This document shows, piece by piece, positions 1-11,012 of a stretch of 64,000 bases of DNA; the first letter of the stretch is position 1; each line of letters begins with the position of its first letter. The DNA is from an uncultured beta proteobacterium (GTDB taxonomy: Bacteria; Pseudomonadota; Gammaproteobacteria; Burkholderiales; SG8-41). Made by a program: the position numbers and the translations under genes. The notes below the pieces were generated by a model. The model made no database searches. It was not told the origin of the DNA and saw nothing but the letters and a program-made list of their open reading frames with translations. The stretch covers positions 1 through 64,000 of the forward strand of contig CAIVHG010000007.1 of NCBI GenBank assembly GCA_903905655.1. Direction: 5' to 3'.

Positions 1-738
1 CATGCGCTGCGACAGCACCACCTGCATGATGTCGCCATCGAAGATGTAGCGCTTGGCGCGCTCGACGATCTTCAGATAAGGCTCGATCCCGAACTCGGAG
101 CGCGCCGCTTGCGCGGGTGCCGCCGGCGTGTCGGGCGGAGCCAGCGGCTGGCGCAGCGCGGCAGCCAGCCCAGCGAGGCGCTCGCGGCCCGCTGCATAGG
201 CGCCGGCGACCGCCGGATCGGCGTAGACCACGATATAGATCTTGCCCGATAGGTTGTCGACGACCACGAGCTGCTCCGAGAGCAGCAGCAGTATGTCGGG
301 CACGCCGAGTGTGTCGGGCTTGTGGCAGGCGGCGAGTTTTTTCTCGATGTAGCGGATGGTGTCGTAGCCGAAATAGCCGACCAGCCCGCCGCAGAAGCGC
401 GGCAGCCCCGGTTGCGTGGCGGCCTTGAAGCGCGCACAGTATTCACTGATGTACTGCAGCGGATCGTCGTGCGCTTCCGAGCGCACCAGCGCGCCGCGTG
501 CGTACTCGCTACAGATATTTCCGCGCACCTCCAGCCGCGAGGCCGCGGCCAGCCCGATGAACGAGTAGCGCCCGAAGCGCTCGCCGCCGACCACTGATTC
601 GAGCAGGTAGGTATGCGGCTCGTTCGCCAGCTTCAGATAGACGGAAAGCGGGGTGTCGAGGTCCGCGAAAGTTTCGAGCACCAGCGGGATGCGGTTGTAT
701 CCAGCCGCTGCAAGTTCATTGAATTCCGACTCGGTCAT
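1..738 (-). CDS. trpE: Anthranilate synthase component I (partial, N-terminal 246 residues)
   Basis: The frame runs off the left edge, so only the N-terminal 246 codons are present. The product opens MTESEFNELAAAGYNRIPLV and contains LLESVVGGERFGRYSFIG and GGLVGYFGYDTIRYIE, typical of the TrpE N-terminal domain that binds tryptophan for feedback inhibition. The last visible residues, IFDGDIMQVVLSQRM, begin the chorismate-binding catalytic domain. The enzyme makes anthranilate from chorismate and glutamine-derived ammonia, the first committed step of tryptophan synthesis. ATG at 738 is preceded by GAGGTG at good spacing. rpe lies upstream on the same strand, 217 bp away. The gph gene often found between them is absent. 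Confidence 0.95.
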   Translation of the reverse strand, partial: MTESEFNELAAAGYNRIPLVLETFADLDTPLSVYLKLANEPHTYLLESVVGGERFGRYSFIGLAAASRLEVRGNICSEYARGALVRSEAHDDPLQYISEYCARFKAATQPGLPRFCGGLVGYFGYDTIRYIEKKLAACHKPDTLGVPDILLLLSEQLVVVDNLSGKIYIVVYADPAVAGAYAAGRERLAGLAAALRQPLAPPDTPAAPAQAARSEFGIEPYLKIVERAKRYIFDGDIMQVVLSQRM

Positions 739-776
739 GATCACACCTCAAACAAAGTACTGAAAACGATTGTGCC

Positions 777-797
777 GGCCGCGCGCATGGCGCGGCC
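777..797 (-). repeat. GC-rich stem-loop in the trpE leader
   Basis: Perfect 8-bp stem GGCCGCGC/GCGCGGCC with a 5-nt loop, 39 bp upstream of the trpE start on the transcribed strand. No T-run follows, so it is not a standard intrinsic terminator. A leader-control role is possible but unproven. Confidence 0.4.
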
Positions 798-955
798 ACG
801 GGGTGGAAGCGCGTTACGGGCGCCAAAGTCCGCAGGTGCGCATGGCCGTTGTCAGCGTTTTCATGGAGATCATGAGGTAGTTTAAGAGTCCCGCTACCTG
901 AGCGGTGACGGGATCAAATATAACATCAACTGCGTGCGGGCGCATGCCGGCGCGG

Positions 956-1639
956 TCAGCGCTTGCGCGCGTTTGCACGGCGCGTTTTCCCGAGTTCGCG
1001 GCGCATGGCGCCTATCACTTGCTTGTAGTCGGCAGCGCCGAAGATCGCGGAGCCTGCGACAAAGGTGTCAGCGCCGGCGCGCGCGATCTCGAGGATGTTG
1101 TCGGTCTTGACGCCGCCGTCCACTTCGAGCCAGATGTCCCTGCCGCTTTGCTCGATCCGTTTGCGGGCGGCGCGCAGCTTGGCGAGCGCTTCCGGTATGA
1201 ACGCCTGCCCGCCGAAGCCGGGATTGACCGACATGATCAGCACCAGATCGAGCTTGCCTATTACGTGGTCCAGATAATCGAGCGGCGTCGCCGGATTGAA
1301 CACGAGGCCCGCCTTGCAGCCGTGCTCCTTGATCAATCCGATGGTGCGGTCGATGTGCTCGGAGGCTTCGGGGTGAAACGAGATGATATTGGCGCCGGCG
1401 GCGGCAAAATCCGGCACGATGCGGTCGACCGGCTTCACCATCAGATGCACGTCGATCAGCGCCGTCGTCACCCGGCGCACCGCCGCGCATACCAGGGGCC
1501 CGATGGTCAGGTTCGGCACGTAATGGTTGTCCATCACGTCGAAATGGATGAGATCGGCGCCCGCGTCGATCACGCTTTCGACCTCTGCGCCGAGTTGCGC
1601 GAAGTCGGCTGACAGGATGCTGGGTGCGATACGGAACAT
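956..1639 (-). CDS. rpe: Ribulose-phosphate 3-epimerase
   Basis: 227-residue TIM-barrel protein of normal family length. It begins [17 protein letters not shown] and carries the family signatures [17 protein letters not shown] (metal and catalytic Asp region), [20 protein letters not shown] and EVDGGV (second catalytic Asp), with a phosphate-binding GSAIFGA near the C-terminus. It interconverts ribulose 5-phosphate and xylulose 5-phosphate in the pentose phosphate pathway or Calvin cycle in the cytoplasm. It lies upstream of trpE on the same strand, a common betaproteobacterial arrangement, and is divergent from apaG across about 130 bp. Confidence 0.97.
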   Translation of the reverse strand: MFRIAPSILSADFAQLGAEVESVIDAGADLIHFDVMDNHYVPNLTIGPLVCAAVRRVTTALIDVHLMVKPVDRIVPDFAAAGANIISFHPEASEHIDRTIGLIKEHGCKAGLVFNPATPLDYLDHVIGKLDLVLIMSVNPGFGGQAFIPEALAKLRAARKRIEQSGRDIWLEVDGGVKTDNILEIARAGADTFVAGSAIFGAADYKQVIGAMRRELGKTRRANARKR

Positions 1640-1771
1640 GGCGATGGCAGGTGAACGAGTGTAGCTAATTCTACCTTTAATTGGGCGCTGTGCGGCGCCA
1701 GCCCGCGCTGCACGCTACAATGCGCGCGATGCGATTCCAGACACGAACATCACCCCTGCCGGTTGCCGCTC

Positions 1772-2155
1772 ATGGTTGCTGATAAAAAATACGAGATCAG
1801 CGTGAGCGCGCGCACGAACTACCTGCCCGAGCGCTCCGACCCCGATGACGGCCGCTACGTGTTCTCTTATACCATCACCATCAAGAATACCGGCGACGTT
1901 GCCGCGCAGCTGATCAGCCGACACTGGATCATCACCGATGCCGAAAGCCACGTCCAGGAAGTGCGCGGCCTGGGCGTCATCGGATTGCAGCCGACGCTCG
2001 AGCCCGGGGAGAGCTTTGAATACACGAGCGGCACTTCGCTCGCCACCGTGGTCGGCACCATGCGCGGCAGCTACCAGATGGTGGCGGCAGACGGGTTGCA
2101 ATTTGACGCGCCGATTTCCGAGTTCATCCTCTCGATGCCGCGGGTGCTGCACTGA
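1772..2155 (+). CDS. apaG: ApaG family protein (DUF525)
   Basis: About 127 residues, close to the usual ApaG length, forming a single fibronectin-III-like beta-sandwich domain. Landmarks are YVFSYTITIKNTGDVAAQL, SRHWIITDAESHVQEVRGLG and the glycine-rich PGESFEYTSGTSL loop. ApaG proteins were named for links to diadenosine tetraphosphate and cobalt/magnesium phenotypes; the biochemical role is unsettled. I chose ATG 1772 (MVADKKYEISV) over the in-frame TTG at 1763, since homologues begin near this point. Neither start has a strong ribosome binding site. It is divergent from rpe. Confidence 0.92.
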   Translation: MVADKKYEISVSARTNYLPERSDPDDGRYVFSYTITIKNTGDVAAQLISRHWIITDAESHVQEVRGLGVIGLQPTLEPGESFEYTSGTSLATVVGTMRGSYQMVAADGLQFDAPISEFILSMPRVLH

Positions 2156-2223
2156 TGGGCTGAGGCGCGGTGCACTGCCCGTGCGCCCGCGCCTGTGCGT
2201 CGATTCGGTACCCCGGCGGCCCA

Positions 2224-2260
2224 AAGTAAGTAAAATGCCGGGTTTTTGCGGTACTTACTT
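2224..2260 (+). promoter_or_regulatory. Inverted repeat and 10-codon upstream ORF at the ABC-F start
   Basis: A perfect 9-bp inverted repeat (AAGTAAGTA at 2224-2232, TACTTACTT at 2252-2260) with a 19-nt loop ends four bases before the TTG start at 2264. An ATG at 2235 inside the loop opens a 10-residue frame, MPGFCGTYLH, whose TGA (2265-2267) overlaps the TTG. The hairpin and coupling geometry are visible. A translational control role is inference. Confidence 0.4.
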
Positions 2261-2263
2261 ACA

Positions 2264-4165
<1,902 letters not shown>

Positions 4166-4180
4166 GCGCGGGATGCCACC

Positions 4181-5788
4181 ATGCTGCGATTGACTGAGAT
4201 AAAGCTGCCGCTGGATCACGCCGAGCGCGCGCTCGAGGACGCGGCTCGGGAGCGGCTCGGCATCGAGACGGACGCGCTGTTGCGCTACACGATATTCCGC
4301 CGCGGCATCGATGCGCGCCGGCGCTCGGCGATCTATGCGATCTACACGCTGGATATAGAAGTTCAGGACGAGGCAGAGGTGCTCGCGCGGGTACGCAAAG
4401 ACCATCGCATCGGTCCCACGCCCGACACGAGTTATAAATTCGTGACGCGTGCTCCACAGGCGCTCGCGGAGCGGCCGCTGGTGATCGGCAGCGGGCCGTG
4501 CGGACTCTATGCGGGCCTGCTGCTGGCGCAGATGGGCTTCAGGCCCGTGATCCTGGAGCGCGGCAAGCCGGTGCGCGAGCGCACCAAGGACACCTGGGGC
4601 CTGTGGCGAAAATCCGTGCTCAATCCGGAGTCGAACGTGCAGTTCGGCGAGGGCGGCGCGGGCACGTTTTCCGACGGCAAGCTCTACAGCCAGGTCAAAG
4701 ATCCACGCCACTACGGCCGCAAGGTGCTCGCCGAACTGGTGACCGCTGGCGCGCCGCCGGAAATTCTGTACGTGAGCAAGCCGCACATCGGCACCTTCAG
4801 GCTGGTGGGGATCGTCGAGCATATGCGCAAAACCATCCAGAAGTTGGGCGGCGAGGTGCGTTTTGAATCGCGGGTCGACGAGCTCATCATCGAGGAGGGC
4901 GGCGTGCGCGGTGTGGTGCTCTCCAGCGGCGCGACAATTTCTTCCCGCCACATCGTGCTCGCCGTCGGCCACAGCGCGCGCGACACTTTCGAGATGCTTC
5001 ATCGCACAGGCGTCTACCTCGAGCCCAAGCCATTTTCGATCGGCGTGCGCATCGAGCATCCGCAGGCGCTGATCGACCGCGCGCGCTACGGCAACTATGC
5101 CGGCCATCAGATGCTGGGCGCTGCTGACTACAAGCTGGTGCACCATTGCGGCAATGACCGCTCCGTCTACAGCTTCTGCATGTGCCCGGGCGGCACTGTG
5201 GTGGCCGCGGCCTCCGAGCCGGGCCGTGTGGTGACCAACGGCATGAGTCAGTATTCCCGCAACGAACGCAACGCCAACGCCGGTCTGGTGGTCGGCATCA
5301 CTCCTGCGGATTATCCGGGGCACCCGCTCGCCGGCGTCGAATTCCAGCGCCGCTGGGAAGAGCGCGCCTATGTGGCGGGCGGCGCAAATTATTGCGCGCC
5401 CGGCCAGCGCGTAGCAGATTTCCTCGCGCACCGCCCCTCGAGCGCGCTGGGCGAAGTGATGCCGTCATACACGCCCGGCGTGCGCATGACTGCACTCGAC
5501 GGTTGCCTGCCGGACTACGCGATCGCCGCATTGCGCGAGGCGCTGCCGGCGTTCGACCGGCAGTTGAAGGGCTTTGCCATGGACGATGCGGTGCTGACGG
5601 GAGTGGAGACGCGCACCTCGTCGCCGATCCGCATCAAGCGCAACCCGGCATACGAAAGCCTGAACACGCGCGGGCTCTATCCCGCCGGCGAGGGCGCGGG
5701 TTATGCGGGCGGCATCATGTCGGCTGCCATCGACGGCATCGAGGTGGCCGAAGCGCTGGCGTTGAGCATGGTGGGAGAGCATCCATGA
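4181..5788 (+). CDS. FAD-dependent dehydrogenase, COG2509 type
   Basis: 535 residues. After an N-terminal alpha/beta region of about 95 residues, a dinucleotide-binding motif [19 protein letters not shown] appears near residue 100. The stretch [18 protein letters not shown] and the C-terminal [19 protein letters not shown] (second FAD contact) are typical of uncharacterised COG2509 flavoproteins. Two cysteines lie in the FCMCPGG loop. The substrate is unknown; an oxidoreductase role is inferred from the fold alone. It starts 15 bp after the ABC-F gene and is followed after 25 bp by the pseudouridine synthase gene, so the three are likely co-transcribed. Confidence 0.85.
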   Translation: MLRLTEIKLPLDHAERALEDAARERLGIETDALLRYTIFRRGIDARRRSAIYAIYTLDIEVQDEAEVLARVRKDHRIGPTPDTSYKFVTRAPQALAERPLVIGSGPCGLYAGLLLAQMGFRPVILERGKPVRERTKDTWGLWRKSVLNPESNVQFGEGGAGTFSDGKLYSQVKDPRHYGRKVLAELVTAGAPPEILYVSKPHIGTFRLVGIVEHMRKTIQKLGGEVRFESRVDELIIEEGGVRGVVLSSGATISSRHIVLAVGHSARDTFEMLHRTGVYLEPKPFSIGVRIEHPQALIDRARYGNYAGHQMLGAADYKLVHHCGNDRSVYSFCMCPGGTVVAAASEPGRVVTNGMSQYSRNERNANAGLVVGITPADYPGHPLAGVEFQRRWEERAYVAGGANYCAPGQRVADFLAHRPSSALGEVMPSYTPGVRMTALDGCLPDYAIAALREALPAFDRQLKGFAMDDAVLTGVETRTSSPIRIKRNPAYESLNTRGLYPAGEGAGYAGGIMSAAIDGIEVAEALALSMVGEHP

Positions 5789-5813
5789 ACACCCGTGCAG
5801 GGAAGGCCCGCTC

Positions 5814-6587
5814 ATGACAAAATCGAATGATCGCAGCGCGCACGCCGCAGGCCCCATGGAAAAAGTCCGCATTTCAAAACTGCTGTCGCAGCAGGGCCTA
5901 TGCTCGAGGCGCGAAGCCGACAGCTACATCGAGCGCGGCTGGGTGCTGGTCGACGGCGTCGCGGTCACCGAACTGGGCACGCGCGTTTATCCCAATCAGC
6001 GCATCACGCTCGCACCCGCCGCGCAGTCGCGCCAGGAAGCGAGCGTCACCATCCTGCTCAACAAGCCCGTGGGTTACGTTTCCGCACAGGCCGAACGCGG
6101 TTACACGCCCGCAGTCACGCTCATCACCGCGCAATCGCGCCACAAGGGAGACCGCAACCCGCTGCGCTTCAGCCCCGCGCATCATCGGGGGCTCGCTCCC
6201 GCAGGCCGCCTCGATATCGACTCCACAGGCCTCATCGTCTTTACGCAGGACGGCCGCATCGCCAAGCAGTTGATTGGCGCCGATACCAAGGTCGAGAAGG
6301 AATATCTGGTGCGCGTCGAGGGCAAGTTGTCGGTACAGGGCCTGGCACAGCTCAATTTCGGCCTGCAGCTGGACGGGGCAGCGCTCAAGCGCGCACAGGT
6401 GAGCTGGCAGAACGAAGATCAGCTGCGCTTCATACTGCGCGAAGGCAAGAAGCGCCAGATTCGCCGCATGTGCGAACTGGTCGGTCTCAAGGTCACGGGC
6501 TTGAAGCGCGTGCGCATCGGTAACGTTCGCTTGGGGGAGCTGCCGCTCGGGCAGTGGCGTTATCTGCGCAGCGACGAGCGCTTCTGA
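5814..6587 (+). CDS. 23S rRNA pseudouridine synthase, RluF-like
   Basis: 257 residues. An N-terminal S4 RNA-binding domain ([20 protein letters not shown]) is followed by a pseudouridine synthase core with the catalytic motif [17 protein letters not shown]; the nucleophilic Asp is near residue 133. The C-terminal [16 protein letters not shown] and LPLGQWRYL match the RluF/RluE/RsuA family. RluF modifies U2604 of 23S rRNA; RluF is the closest match I recognise, but specificity is inferred. The start at 5814 has a GGGAAGG-type site upstream. A later ATG at 5856 lacks one. Confidence 0.85.
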   Translation: MTKSNDRSAHAAGPMEKVRISKLLSQQGLCSRREADSYIERGWVLVDGVAVTELGTRVYPNQRITLAPAAQSRQEASVTILLNKPVGYVSAQAERGYTPAVTLITAQSRHKGDRNPLRFSPAHHRGLAPAGRLDIDSTGLIVFTQDGRIAKQLIGADTKVEKEYLVRVEGKLSVQGLAQLNFGLQLDGAALKRAQVSWQNEDQLRFILREGKKRQIRRMCELVGLKVTGLKRVRIGNVRLGELPLGQWRYLRSDERF

Positions 6588-6681
6588 GTTCTGGTCACAG
6601 GCGCGGCGCGAACGCTGCCGCCGTTTCGTTTAACATAGCGCACGCATGATCTAAGACTTGCGACTAGAGGTGTAAACGCCG

Positions 6682-7707
6682 ATGGAAAGATCCGCCGCAT
6701 CTGATTCGACTGTGCCCGCCGCGATCGTGGCGCTGCCGGTGATGGCCGTGGTGCTGCTCGCGACGCTGTGGCTGCATCTCCTGGCGGCGTTGTTCACCGG
6801 CCTGCTGGTGCACGAACTCGTGCACCTGCTGGCGCCGCGCGTATTCGGACTCAAGGAGCAGCCGGCGCGCGCCAAGCTGCTCGTCGTGGCGCTGCTGATC
6901 GCGCTGGTTGCTGCTCTGACCGGGCTCCTGATCGGCGGCGTGCTTGCGGTATTTCACAGCGAAGGCGGCGGCTTGGCGTCGCTGATGCAGAAGATGGCGG
7001 AGATCATCGCCGGCACGCGCGCTGCGCTGCCGGCCTGGGTTCAGGACTGGCTGCCGGCCGACGGCGGAGAACTGAGCAATTCGATCGTCGACTGGCTGCG
7101 CGAACACGCGGCCGAGGTCAAGCTGGCGAGCACCGCGGTCGGCCGCATGCTGGCGTATGCGCTGATCGGCATGGTCATCGGCGCGCTGGTGTCGCTGCGC
7201 GAAGTGCAGCACGGGCACATCGGCGGACCGCTTGCGCGGGGCATCGCGCGCTCCGCCGCGCTGCTTGCGGACGCATTCCGGCGCGTGGTATTCGCGCAGG
7301 TGCGAATCGCCGCGCTGAACGCTGTCTTCACCGGGATCTATCTGTTGATCGTGCTGCCGGCGCTCGGCGTGCACCTGCCGTTTGCCAAGACCATGGTCGC
7401 GGTCACCTTCGTGGCCGGCCTGCTGCCAATCATCGGCAATCTCATTTCGAATGCGAGCATCGTGGTGATCAGCCTCAGCCAATCGCCGCAGATCGCAGGC
7501 ATCTCGCTCGCGTTCCTGGTGATCATCCACAAGCTCGAGTATTTCATGAACGCGCGCATCGTGGGCTCGCAGATCAATGCTTCCGCGTGGGAGCTGCTGA
7601 TCGCGATGCTGGTGATGGAAGCTTCATTCGGCATACCCGGAGTGATCGCGGCGCCGATCTTCTACGCCTACCTGAAGACGGAACTGGCGGCGCGCGGTTG
7701 GGTGTAG
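6682..7707 (+). CDS. AI-2E family transporter-like membrane protein
   Basis: 341 residues with about seven to eight hydrophobic segments: two near the N-terminus (about 10-45), one at about 70-92, one at about 158-175, then a C-terminal membrane block including FVAGLLPIIGNLISN and LLIAMLVMEASFGIPGVIAAPI. These C-terminal motifs are characteristic of the AI-2E/PerM (UPF0118) family. Family members have been linked to autoinducer-2 export, sodium/proton antiport and other roles, so the substrate is not predictable. It is the last gene of the plus-strand run from apaG and converges on the sirtuin gene. Confidence 0.88.
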   Translation: MERSAASDSTVPAAIVALPVMAVVLLATLWLHLLAALFTGLLVHELVHLLAPRVFGLKEQPARAKLLVVALLIALVAALTGLLIGGVLAVFHSEGGGLASLMQKMAEIIAGTRAALPAWVQDWLPADGGELSNSIVDWLREHAAEVKLASTAVGRMLAYALIGMVIGALVSLREVQHGHIGGPLARGIARSAALLADAFRRVVFAQVRIAALNAVFTGIYLLIVLPALGVHLPFAKTMVAVTFVAGLLPIIGNLISNASIVVISLSQSPQIAGISLAFLVIIHKLEYFMNARIVGSQINASAWELLIAMLVMEASFGIPGVIAAPIFYAYLKTELAARGWV

Positions 7708-7763
7708 TGCGGTGTACGCGCTTTGCTGTTCGTCGCAACCGTGCGGTAGGTAATCAGTGCTTC

Positions 7764-8519
7764 CTAGGGCACGCAGAGCTGCGGCAGGGTTGCGCTGATC
7801 GAACCGTCTAGTACCGTGTCCGCAATGTCGTCGAAGGCCGTGGGTTGCGCATTCATGATGACGATGCGCGCGCCTGCGTCCCTGGCAATCGGCACTGCGT
7901 TCGCGACCGGAAACACCTGCAGTTTTGTGCCGATGGCGAGCAACAGCGCTGCCTCGCGCGCCGACTGCAGGGCGCGCTCTATCACCTCCGGCACCAGCGG
8001 CTGGCCGAATGAAATCGTGTCGCTCTTGAGTACGCCGCCGCAGTCCGTGCAATGCGGGTCCGCTTCGCCTGCGCGCACGCGCTCCAGCACCGGCTGCATA
8101 TCGCCTTTCCAGTTGCGGCTGAGGCAGGTCGCGCGGTGCTGGTTGCCGTGGACCTCGAGCACGCGCTCGCGCGAGTTGCCGGCGCGCAAATGCAGGCCGT
8201 CGGTGTTCTGCGTGATCAGCGCGTGCAGCCGGCCGCTCTGCTCGAGGGCGACCAGCGCATGATGCCCGGCATTGGGCGCCGCCTCCCATGCGCGGTGCGC
8301 CAGCCGCGCCTGCCACGCAGCTTTGCGCACTTCGGGGTCGGCACGGTAATAGCGGATGTCGGAGAGCTTCTCGGCCGTGGGGTTGCGCGTCCATACGCCG
8401 TTCGGCCCGCGGAAATCCGGGATGCCGGAATCTGTGGAGATGCCGGCGCCGGTCAGCACCACAATGCGCCGCGCCGCTGCCATCCATGCGCACACCTGCC
8501 GCAAGTCTGAGATCGCCAT
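7764..8519 (-). CDS. Sir2-family NAD-dependent protein deacylase
   Basis: 251 residues with the full sirtuin core: GAGIS (24-28), PDFRG (34-38), TQNTDGLH (103-110) and catalytic His124 in LEVHGNQH. It removes acyl groups from lysines using NAD, releasing nicotinamide and O-acyl-ADP-ribose. The zinc module is odd. The second pair is intact (C157-x2-C160), but the first reads C132-L-S-R135, so the fourth zinc ligand is an arginine. Codon 135 is CGC at 8115-8117 on the opposite strand, one transition from TGC (Cys). This could be a real variant or a point error. The neighbours are convergent with the AI-2E gene and divergent from the flavodoxin-like gene. Confidence 0.92.
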   Translation of the reverse strand: MAISDLRQVCAWMAAARRIVVLTGAGISTDSGIPDFRGPNGVWTRNPTAEKLSDIRYYRADPEVRKAAWQARLAHRAWEAAPNAGHHALVALEQSGRLHALITQNTDGLHLRAGNSRERVLEVHGNQHRATCLSRNWKGDMQPVLERVRAGEADPHCTDCGGVLKSDTISFGQPLVPEVIERALQSAREAALLLAIGTKLQVFPVANAVPIARDAGARIVIMNAQPTAFDDIADTVLDGSISATLPQLCVP

Positions 8520-8636
8520 CGCTTCCGCCTTTCTTGGAACAGAAAGTTTATGCGCACAGCGGCACGATCGGCAAGCGCCATGCCGCGCCGTGCTCGCGTA
8601 TCATGGCGCATCCCCGGAGATGCCGACGCGAGCCGT

Positions 8637-9128
8637 ATGAAAATAAAAAATCTGCTGATCGTCTATCACTCGATGACCGGCGGCACGCTGCAGATGGCGC
8701 AGGCGGCTGCACGCGGGGCGGCCGCAGAATCAGCGGTGCGATTGCTGCAGGCGCGCGAGGCTGAGGCCGAAGATTTGTTCTCTGCTGACGGCTATGTGTT
8801 CGCCACGCCGGAGAACCTGGCCGCGATGTCGGGCGTGATGAAGGATTTCTTCGATCGCACCTATTACCCGGTGCTGGAGCGCATCGCCGGCCGCCCCTAT
8901 GCGACGCTCGTCTGCGCCGGCAGCGACGGCCAAAACGCGGCGCGCCAGATCGCGCGCATCTGCACCGGCTGGCGGCTCAAGCCGATCACTGATCCGCTCA
9001 TCGTGTGCACCCACGCGCAGACGCCGCAAGCAATCCTCGCGGCCAAGACGATCCCTGAGGAAGAGCTCAAGCGCTGCGAGCAGGTGGGCGCGGCGATGGC
9101 GGCGGGGCTCGCCCTCGGTATCTTTTAA
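8637..9128 (+). CDS. Flavodoxin-like / NADPH-dependent FMN reductase family protein
   Basis: 163 residues from ATG 8637 (MKIKNLLIVYHSMTGGT). The N-terminal strand followed by HSMTGGTLQMAQAA is a flavodoxin-type FMN phosphate-binding loop. FATPENLAAMSGVMKDFFDRTYYP is typical of the flavodoxin/NADPH-dependent FMN reductase superfamily, contacting the isoalloxazine ring. It is presumably a cytoplasmic quinone or flavin redox protein; partners are unknown. An upstream extension to 8550 is possible in frame, but its Arg/Ala-rich sequence looks non-coding. It converges on the metY-like gene. Confidence 0.82.
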   Translation: MKIKNLLIVYHSMTGGTLQMAQAAARGAAAESAVRLLQAREAEAEDLFSADGYVFATPENLAAMSGVMKDFFDRTYYPVLERIAGRPYATLVCAGSDGQNAARQIARICTGWRLKPITDPLIVCTHAQTPQAILAAKTIPEEELKRCEQVGAAMAAGLALGIF

Positions 9129-9134
9129 CGCCGA

Positions 9135-9154
9135 GGCGCGCGCCTGAGCGCGCC
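9135..9154. terminator. Hairpin between convergent genes
   Basis: Stem GGCGCGC (9135-9141) and GCGCGCC (9148-9154) with a 6-nt loop, lying between the stops of two convergent genes. It has no T-tract on either strand, so termination activity is only suggested by position. Confidence 0.4.
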
Positions 9155-9169
9155 CGTTGCTTGCTCAGA

Positions 9170-10441
9170 TCACGCGGCGGCGAGCGACTGCTTGAGATCC
9201 TCGATGATGTCATCGATGTGTTCGATGCCGATCGATAGCCGCACGGTGTCTTCGGTGACGCCCGATTTCAGCAGCTCCGCCGCCGACAGTTGGCGATGCG
9301 TGGTCGACGCCGGGTGGCAGGCGAGCGATTTGCAGTCGCCGATGTTGACCAGCCGGACCACCAGCTTCAGCGCATCCTGGAAGCGCGCTCCGGCCTCGCG
9401 CCCACCGCGCAGCCCGAAGGTGAGTATGCCGGAGGCGCGTCCGCCCATGTACTTCTGGGCGAGCGCATGCTCCTTGTGCTCCGGCAGCCCCGCGTAGTTG
9501 ACCCACGTGACCTTGGGATGCTTGCTGAGGAACTGCGCGACCTTGAGCGTGTTTTCGCAGATGCGGTCCATGCGTAGCGCCACGGTCTCGATGCCCTGCA
9601 GGATGAGAAATGCGTTGAACGGGCTGATCGCGGCGCCCATGTTGCGCAGGGGCACGACGCGCGCGCGCCCGATGTAGGCTGCGGGGCCGAGCGCTTCGGT
9701 GTAGACCACGCCGTGATAGGAAACATCGGGCTCGTTGAGACGCTTGTACTTGGCCTTGTGCTCGGCCCAGGGGAATTTTCCGGAATCCACGATCATGCCG
9801 CCGATCGAGTTGCCGTGGCCGCCCAGGTATTTCGTCAGCGAGTGCACGACGATGTCCGCGCCGTGCTCGAACGGGCGGCACAGATAGGGCGTGGGTACGG
9901 TGTTGTCGACGATCAACGGTGCGTGGTTGCGATGGGCGATGTCGGCGAGCCGCGCGAAGTCCGTGATGTTGCCGAGCGGATTGCCGATCGATTCGCAGAA
10001 CACCGCCTTGGTCTTCGGGTTGATCAGCTTCTCGAATGAATCCGGCTCGCGCGGGTCGGCGAAGCGCACCTCGATGCCGTATTGCGGCAGGGTGTGCGCG
10101 AACAGGTTGTAGGTGCCGCCGTAGAGCGTGGACGAGGAGACGATGTTGTCTCCGGCCTCGGCGATGGTCAGGATGGAATAGGTGATGGCGGCCTGGCCCG
10201 AGGCCAGCGCAAGCCCGGCGATGCCGCCCTCCATCTCGCTGACGCGCTTCTCGAGCACGTCCTGCGTGGGGTTCATGATGCGCGTATAGATGTTGCCCTG
10301 GACCTTGAGGTCGAACAGGTCAGCGCCGTGCTGCGTGTTGTCGAACGCGTACGAAGTGGTCTGATAGATCGGCACCGCCACCGCCTTGGTGGTGGGTTCC
10401 GGAGTATAGCCGCCGTGCACGGCAATGGTTTCGAGCTTCAT
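9170..10441 (-). CDS. metY: O-acetylhomoserine sulfhydrylase (PLP-dependent)
   Basis: 423 residues of the Cys/Met-metabolism PLP family. Key features are SGQAAITYSI, PLP-stacking YGGTYNLF, the cofactor Asp in LIVDNTVPTPY (about 179) and Schiff-base Lys204 in SLTKYLGGHG. The length of about 425 residues, longer than MetB/MetC (about 390), and the NIYTRIMNPTQDVLEKR segment fit O-acetylhomoserine sulfhydrylase (MetY/MetZ). It makes homocysteine from O-acetylhomoserine and sulfide for methionine synthesis. ATG 10441 is preceded by GGGAGG, and a TATATT-like -10 element sits at 10474-10479. Distinction from O-succinylhomoserine enzymes rests on overall similarity. Confidence 0.9.
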   Translation of the reverse strand: MKLETIAVHGGYTPEPTTKAVAVPIYQTTSYAFDNTQHGADLFDLKVQGNIYTRIMNPTQDVLEKRVSEMEGGIAGLALASGQAAITYSILTIAEAGDNIVSSSTLYGGTYNLFAHTLPQYGIEVRFADPREPDSFEKLINPKTKAVFCESIGNPLGNITDFARLADIAHRNHAPLIVDNTVPTPYLCRPFEHGADIVVHSLTKYLGGHGNSIGGMIVDSGKFPWAEHKAKYKRLNEPDVSYHGVVYTEALGPAAYIGRARVVPLRNMGAAISPFNAFLILQGIETVALRMDRICENTLKVAQFLSKHPKVTWVNYAGLPEHKEHALAQKYMGGRASGILTFGLRGGREAGARFQDALKLVVRLVNIGDCKSLACHPASTTHRQLSAAELLKSGVTEDTVRLSIGIEHIDDIIEDLKQSLAAA

Positions 10442-10531
10442 GTCATAGCCTCCCTGGGTGAACGTTATCGCGCAATATACCCCATCCGATCCTGACTGCA
10501 GTTGAGCGTGGCGTACTGCTGGCGGTGCAGC

Positions 10532-10885
10532 CTAGCCCTGCCACACGCCGTAACCCTTTTCGCGCAGGGCGATCGCGAGCTCCACCTCCATTTCCTGCGC
10601 GGCCCGGTACGGCATCGGGTTGTAGACCGCGTAGAGTTCGGGCAGCAGCCGCAGCCCGTACTCGCGCACGTATCTGTTCGACTGGAGCCCGGCCTTGTGC
10701 TTGTCGAAGCGCACGTCGGGCGTGAGCCCCGTCATGCCTACATAGACGCAGGGCAGCGCAGGATCGCGATCGGGATTGCATCTGCGGAATTTGGCCTCGT
10801 AGCTGACATCGTTCGACAGCAGGACCACGTAGACGCAATGATGGTGACGGGCGGGCACTGATATGGTGGCTATGGTAGTGGACAC
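10532..10885 (-). CDS. Small GIY-YIG-like domain protein
   Basis: 117 residues. A VYVV strand (18-21), a VYVGMT strand (47-52), Arg59 and His63 in RFDKHKAG, and an acidic helix EMEVELA (about 98-104) match the order of the GIY-YIG nuclease core: two beta strands, the catalytic Arg helix, then the metal-binding Glu. The loop between the strands is unusually long, about 25 residues with two cysteines. It has no additional domain, unlike UvrC or homing enzymes. The function is unknown; structure-specific nuclease activity is a guess from fold. It lies between metY and the spy-like gene terminator. Confidence 0.6.
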   Translation of the reverse strand: MSTTIATISVPARHHHCVYVVLLSNDVSYEAKFRRCNPDRDPALPCVYVGMTGLTPDVRFDKHKAGLQSNRYVREYGLRLLPELYAVYNPMPYRAAQEMEVELAIALREKGYGVWQG

Positions 10886-10958
10886 GTCCAGCCTGGCTTG
10901 AGTGTAAAGGCTTTCAGGCTTTCAAACAATGCGGTCGCGCGCCGCAGGGAACCGACCG

Positions 10959-10990
10959 CAAAAAAAGAGACCCGGCTTGCGCCGGGTCTC
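10959..10990 (-). terminator. Rho-independent terminator of the Spy/CpxP-like gene
   Basis: On the minus strand, a perfect 10-bp stem GAGACCCGGC/GCCGGGTCTC with a 4-nt loop is followed directly by a run of T residues. It lies just after the stop of the gene at 11013. Confidence 0.93.
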
Positions 10991-11012
10991 CAGGTATTAC
11001 CCGCTGCGCAGT

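Noticed and set aside
8550-8636. N-terminal extension of the flavodoxin-like protein
   Set aside because: Arg/Ala/Ser-rich and unlike flavodoxin starts. ATG 8637 opens directly on the first beta strand.
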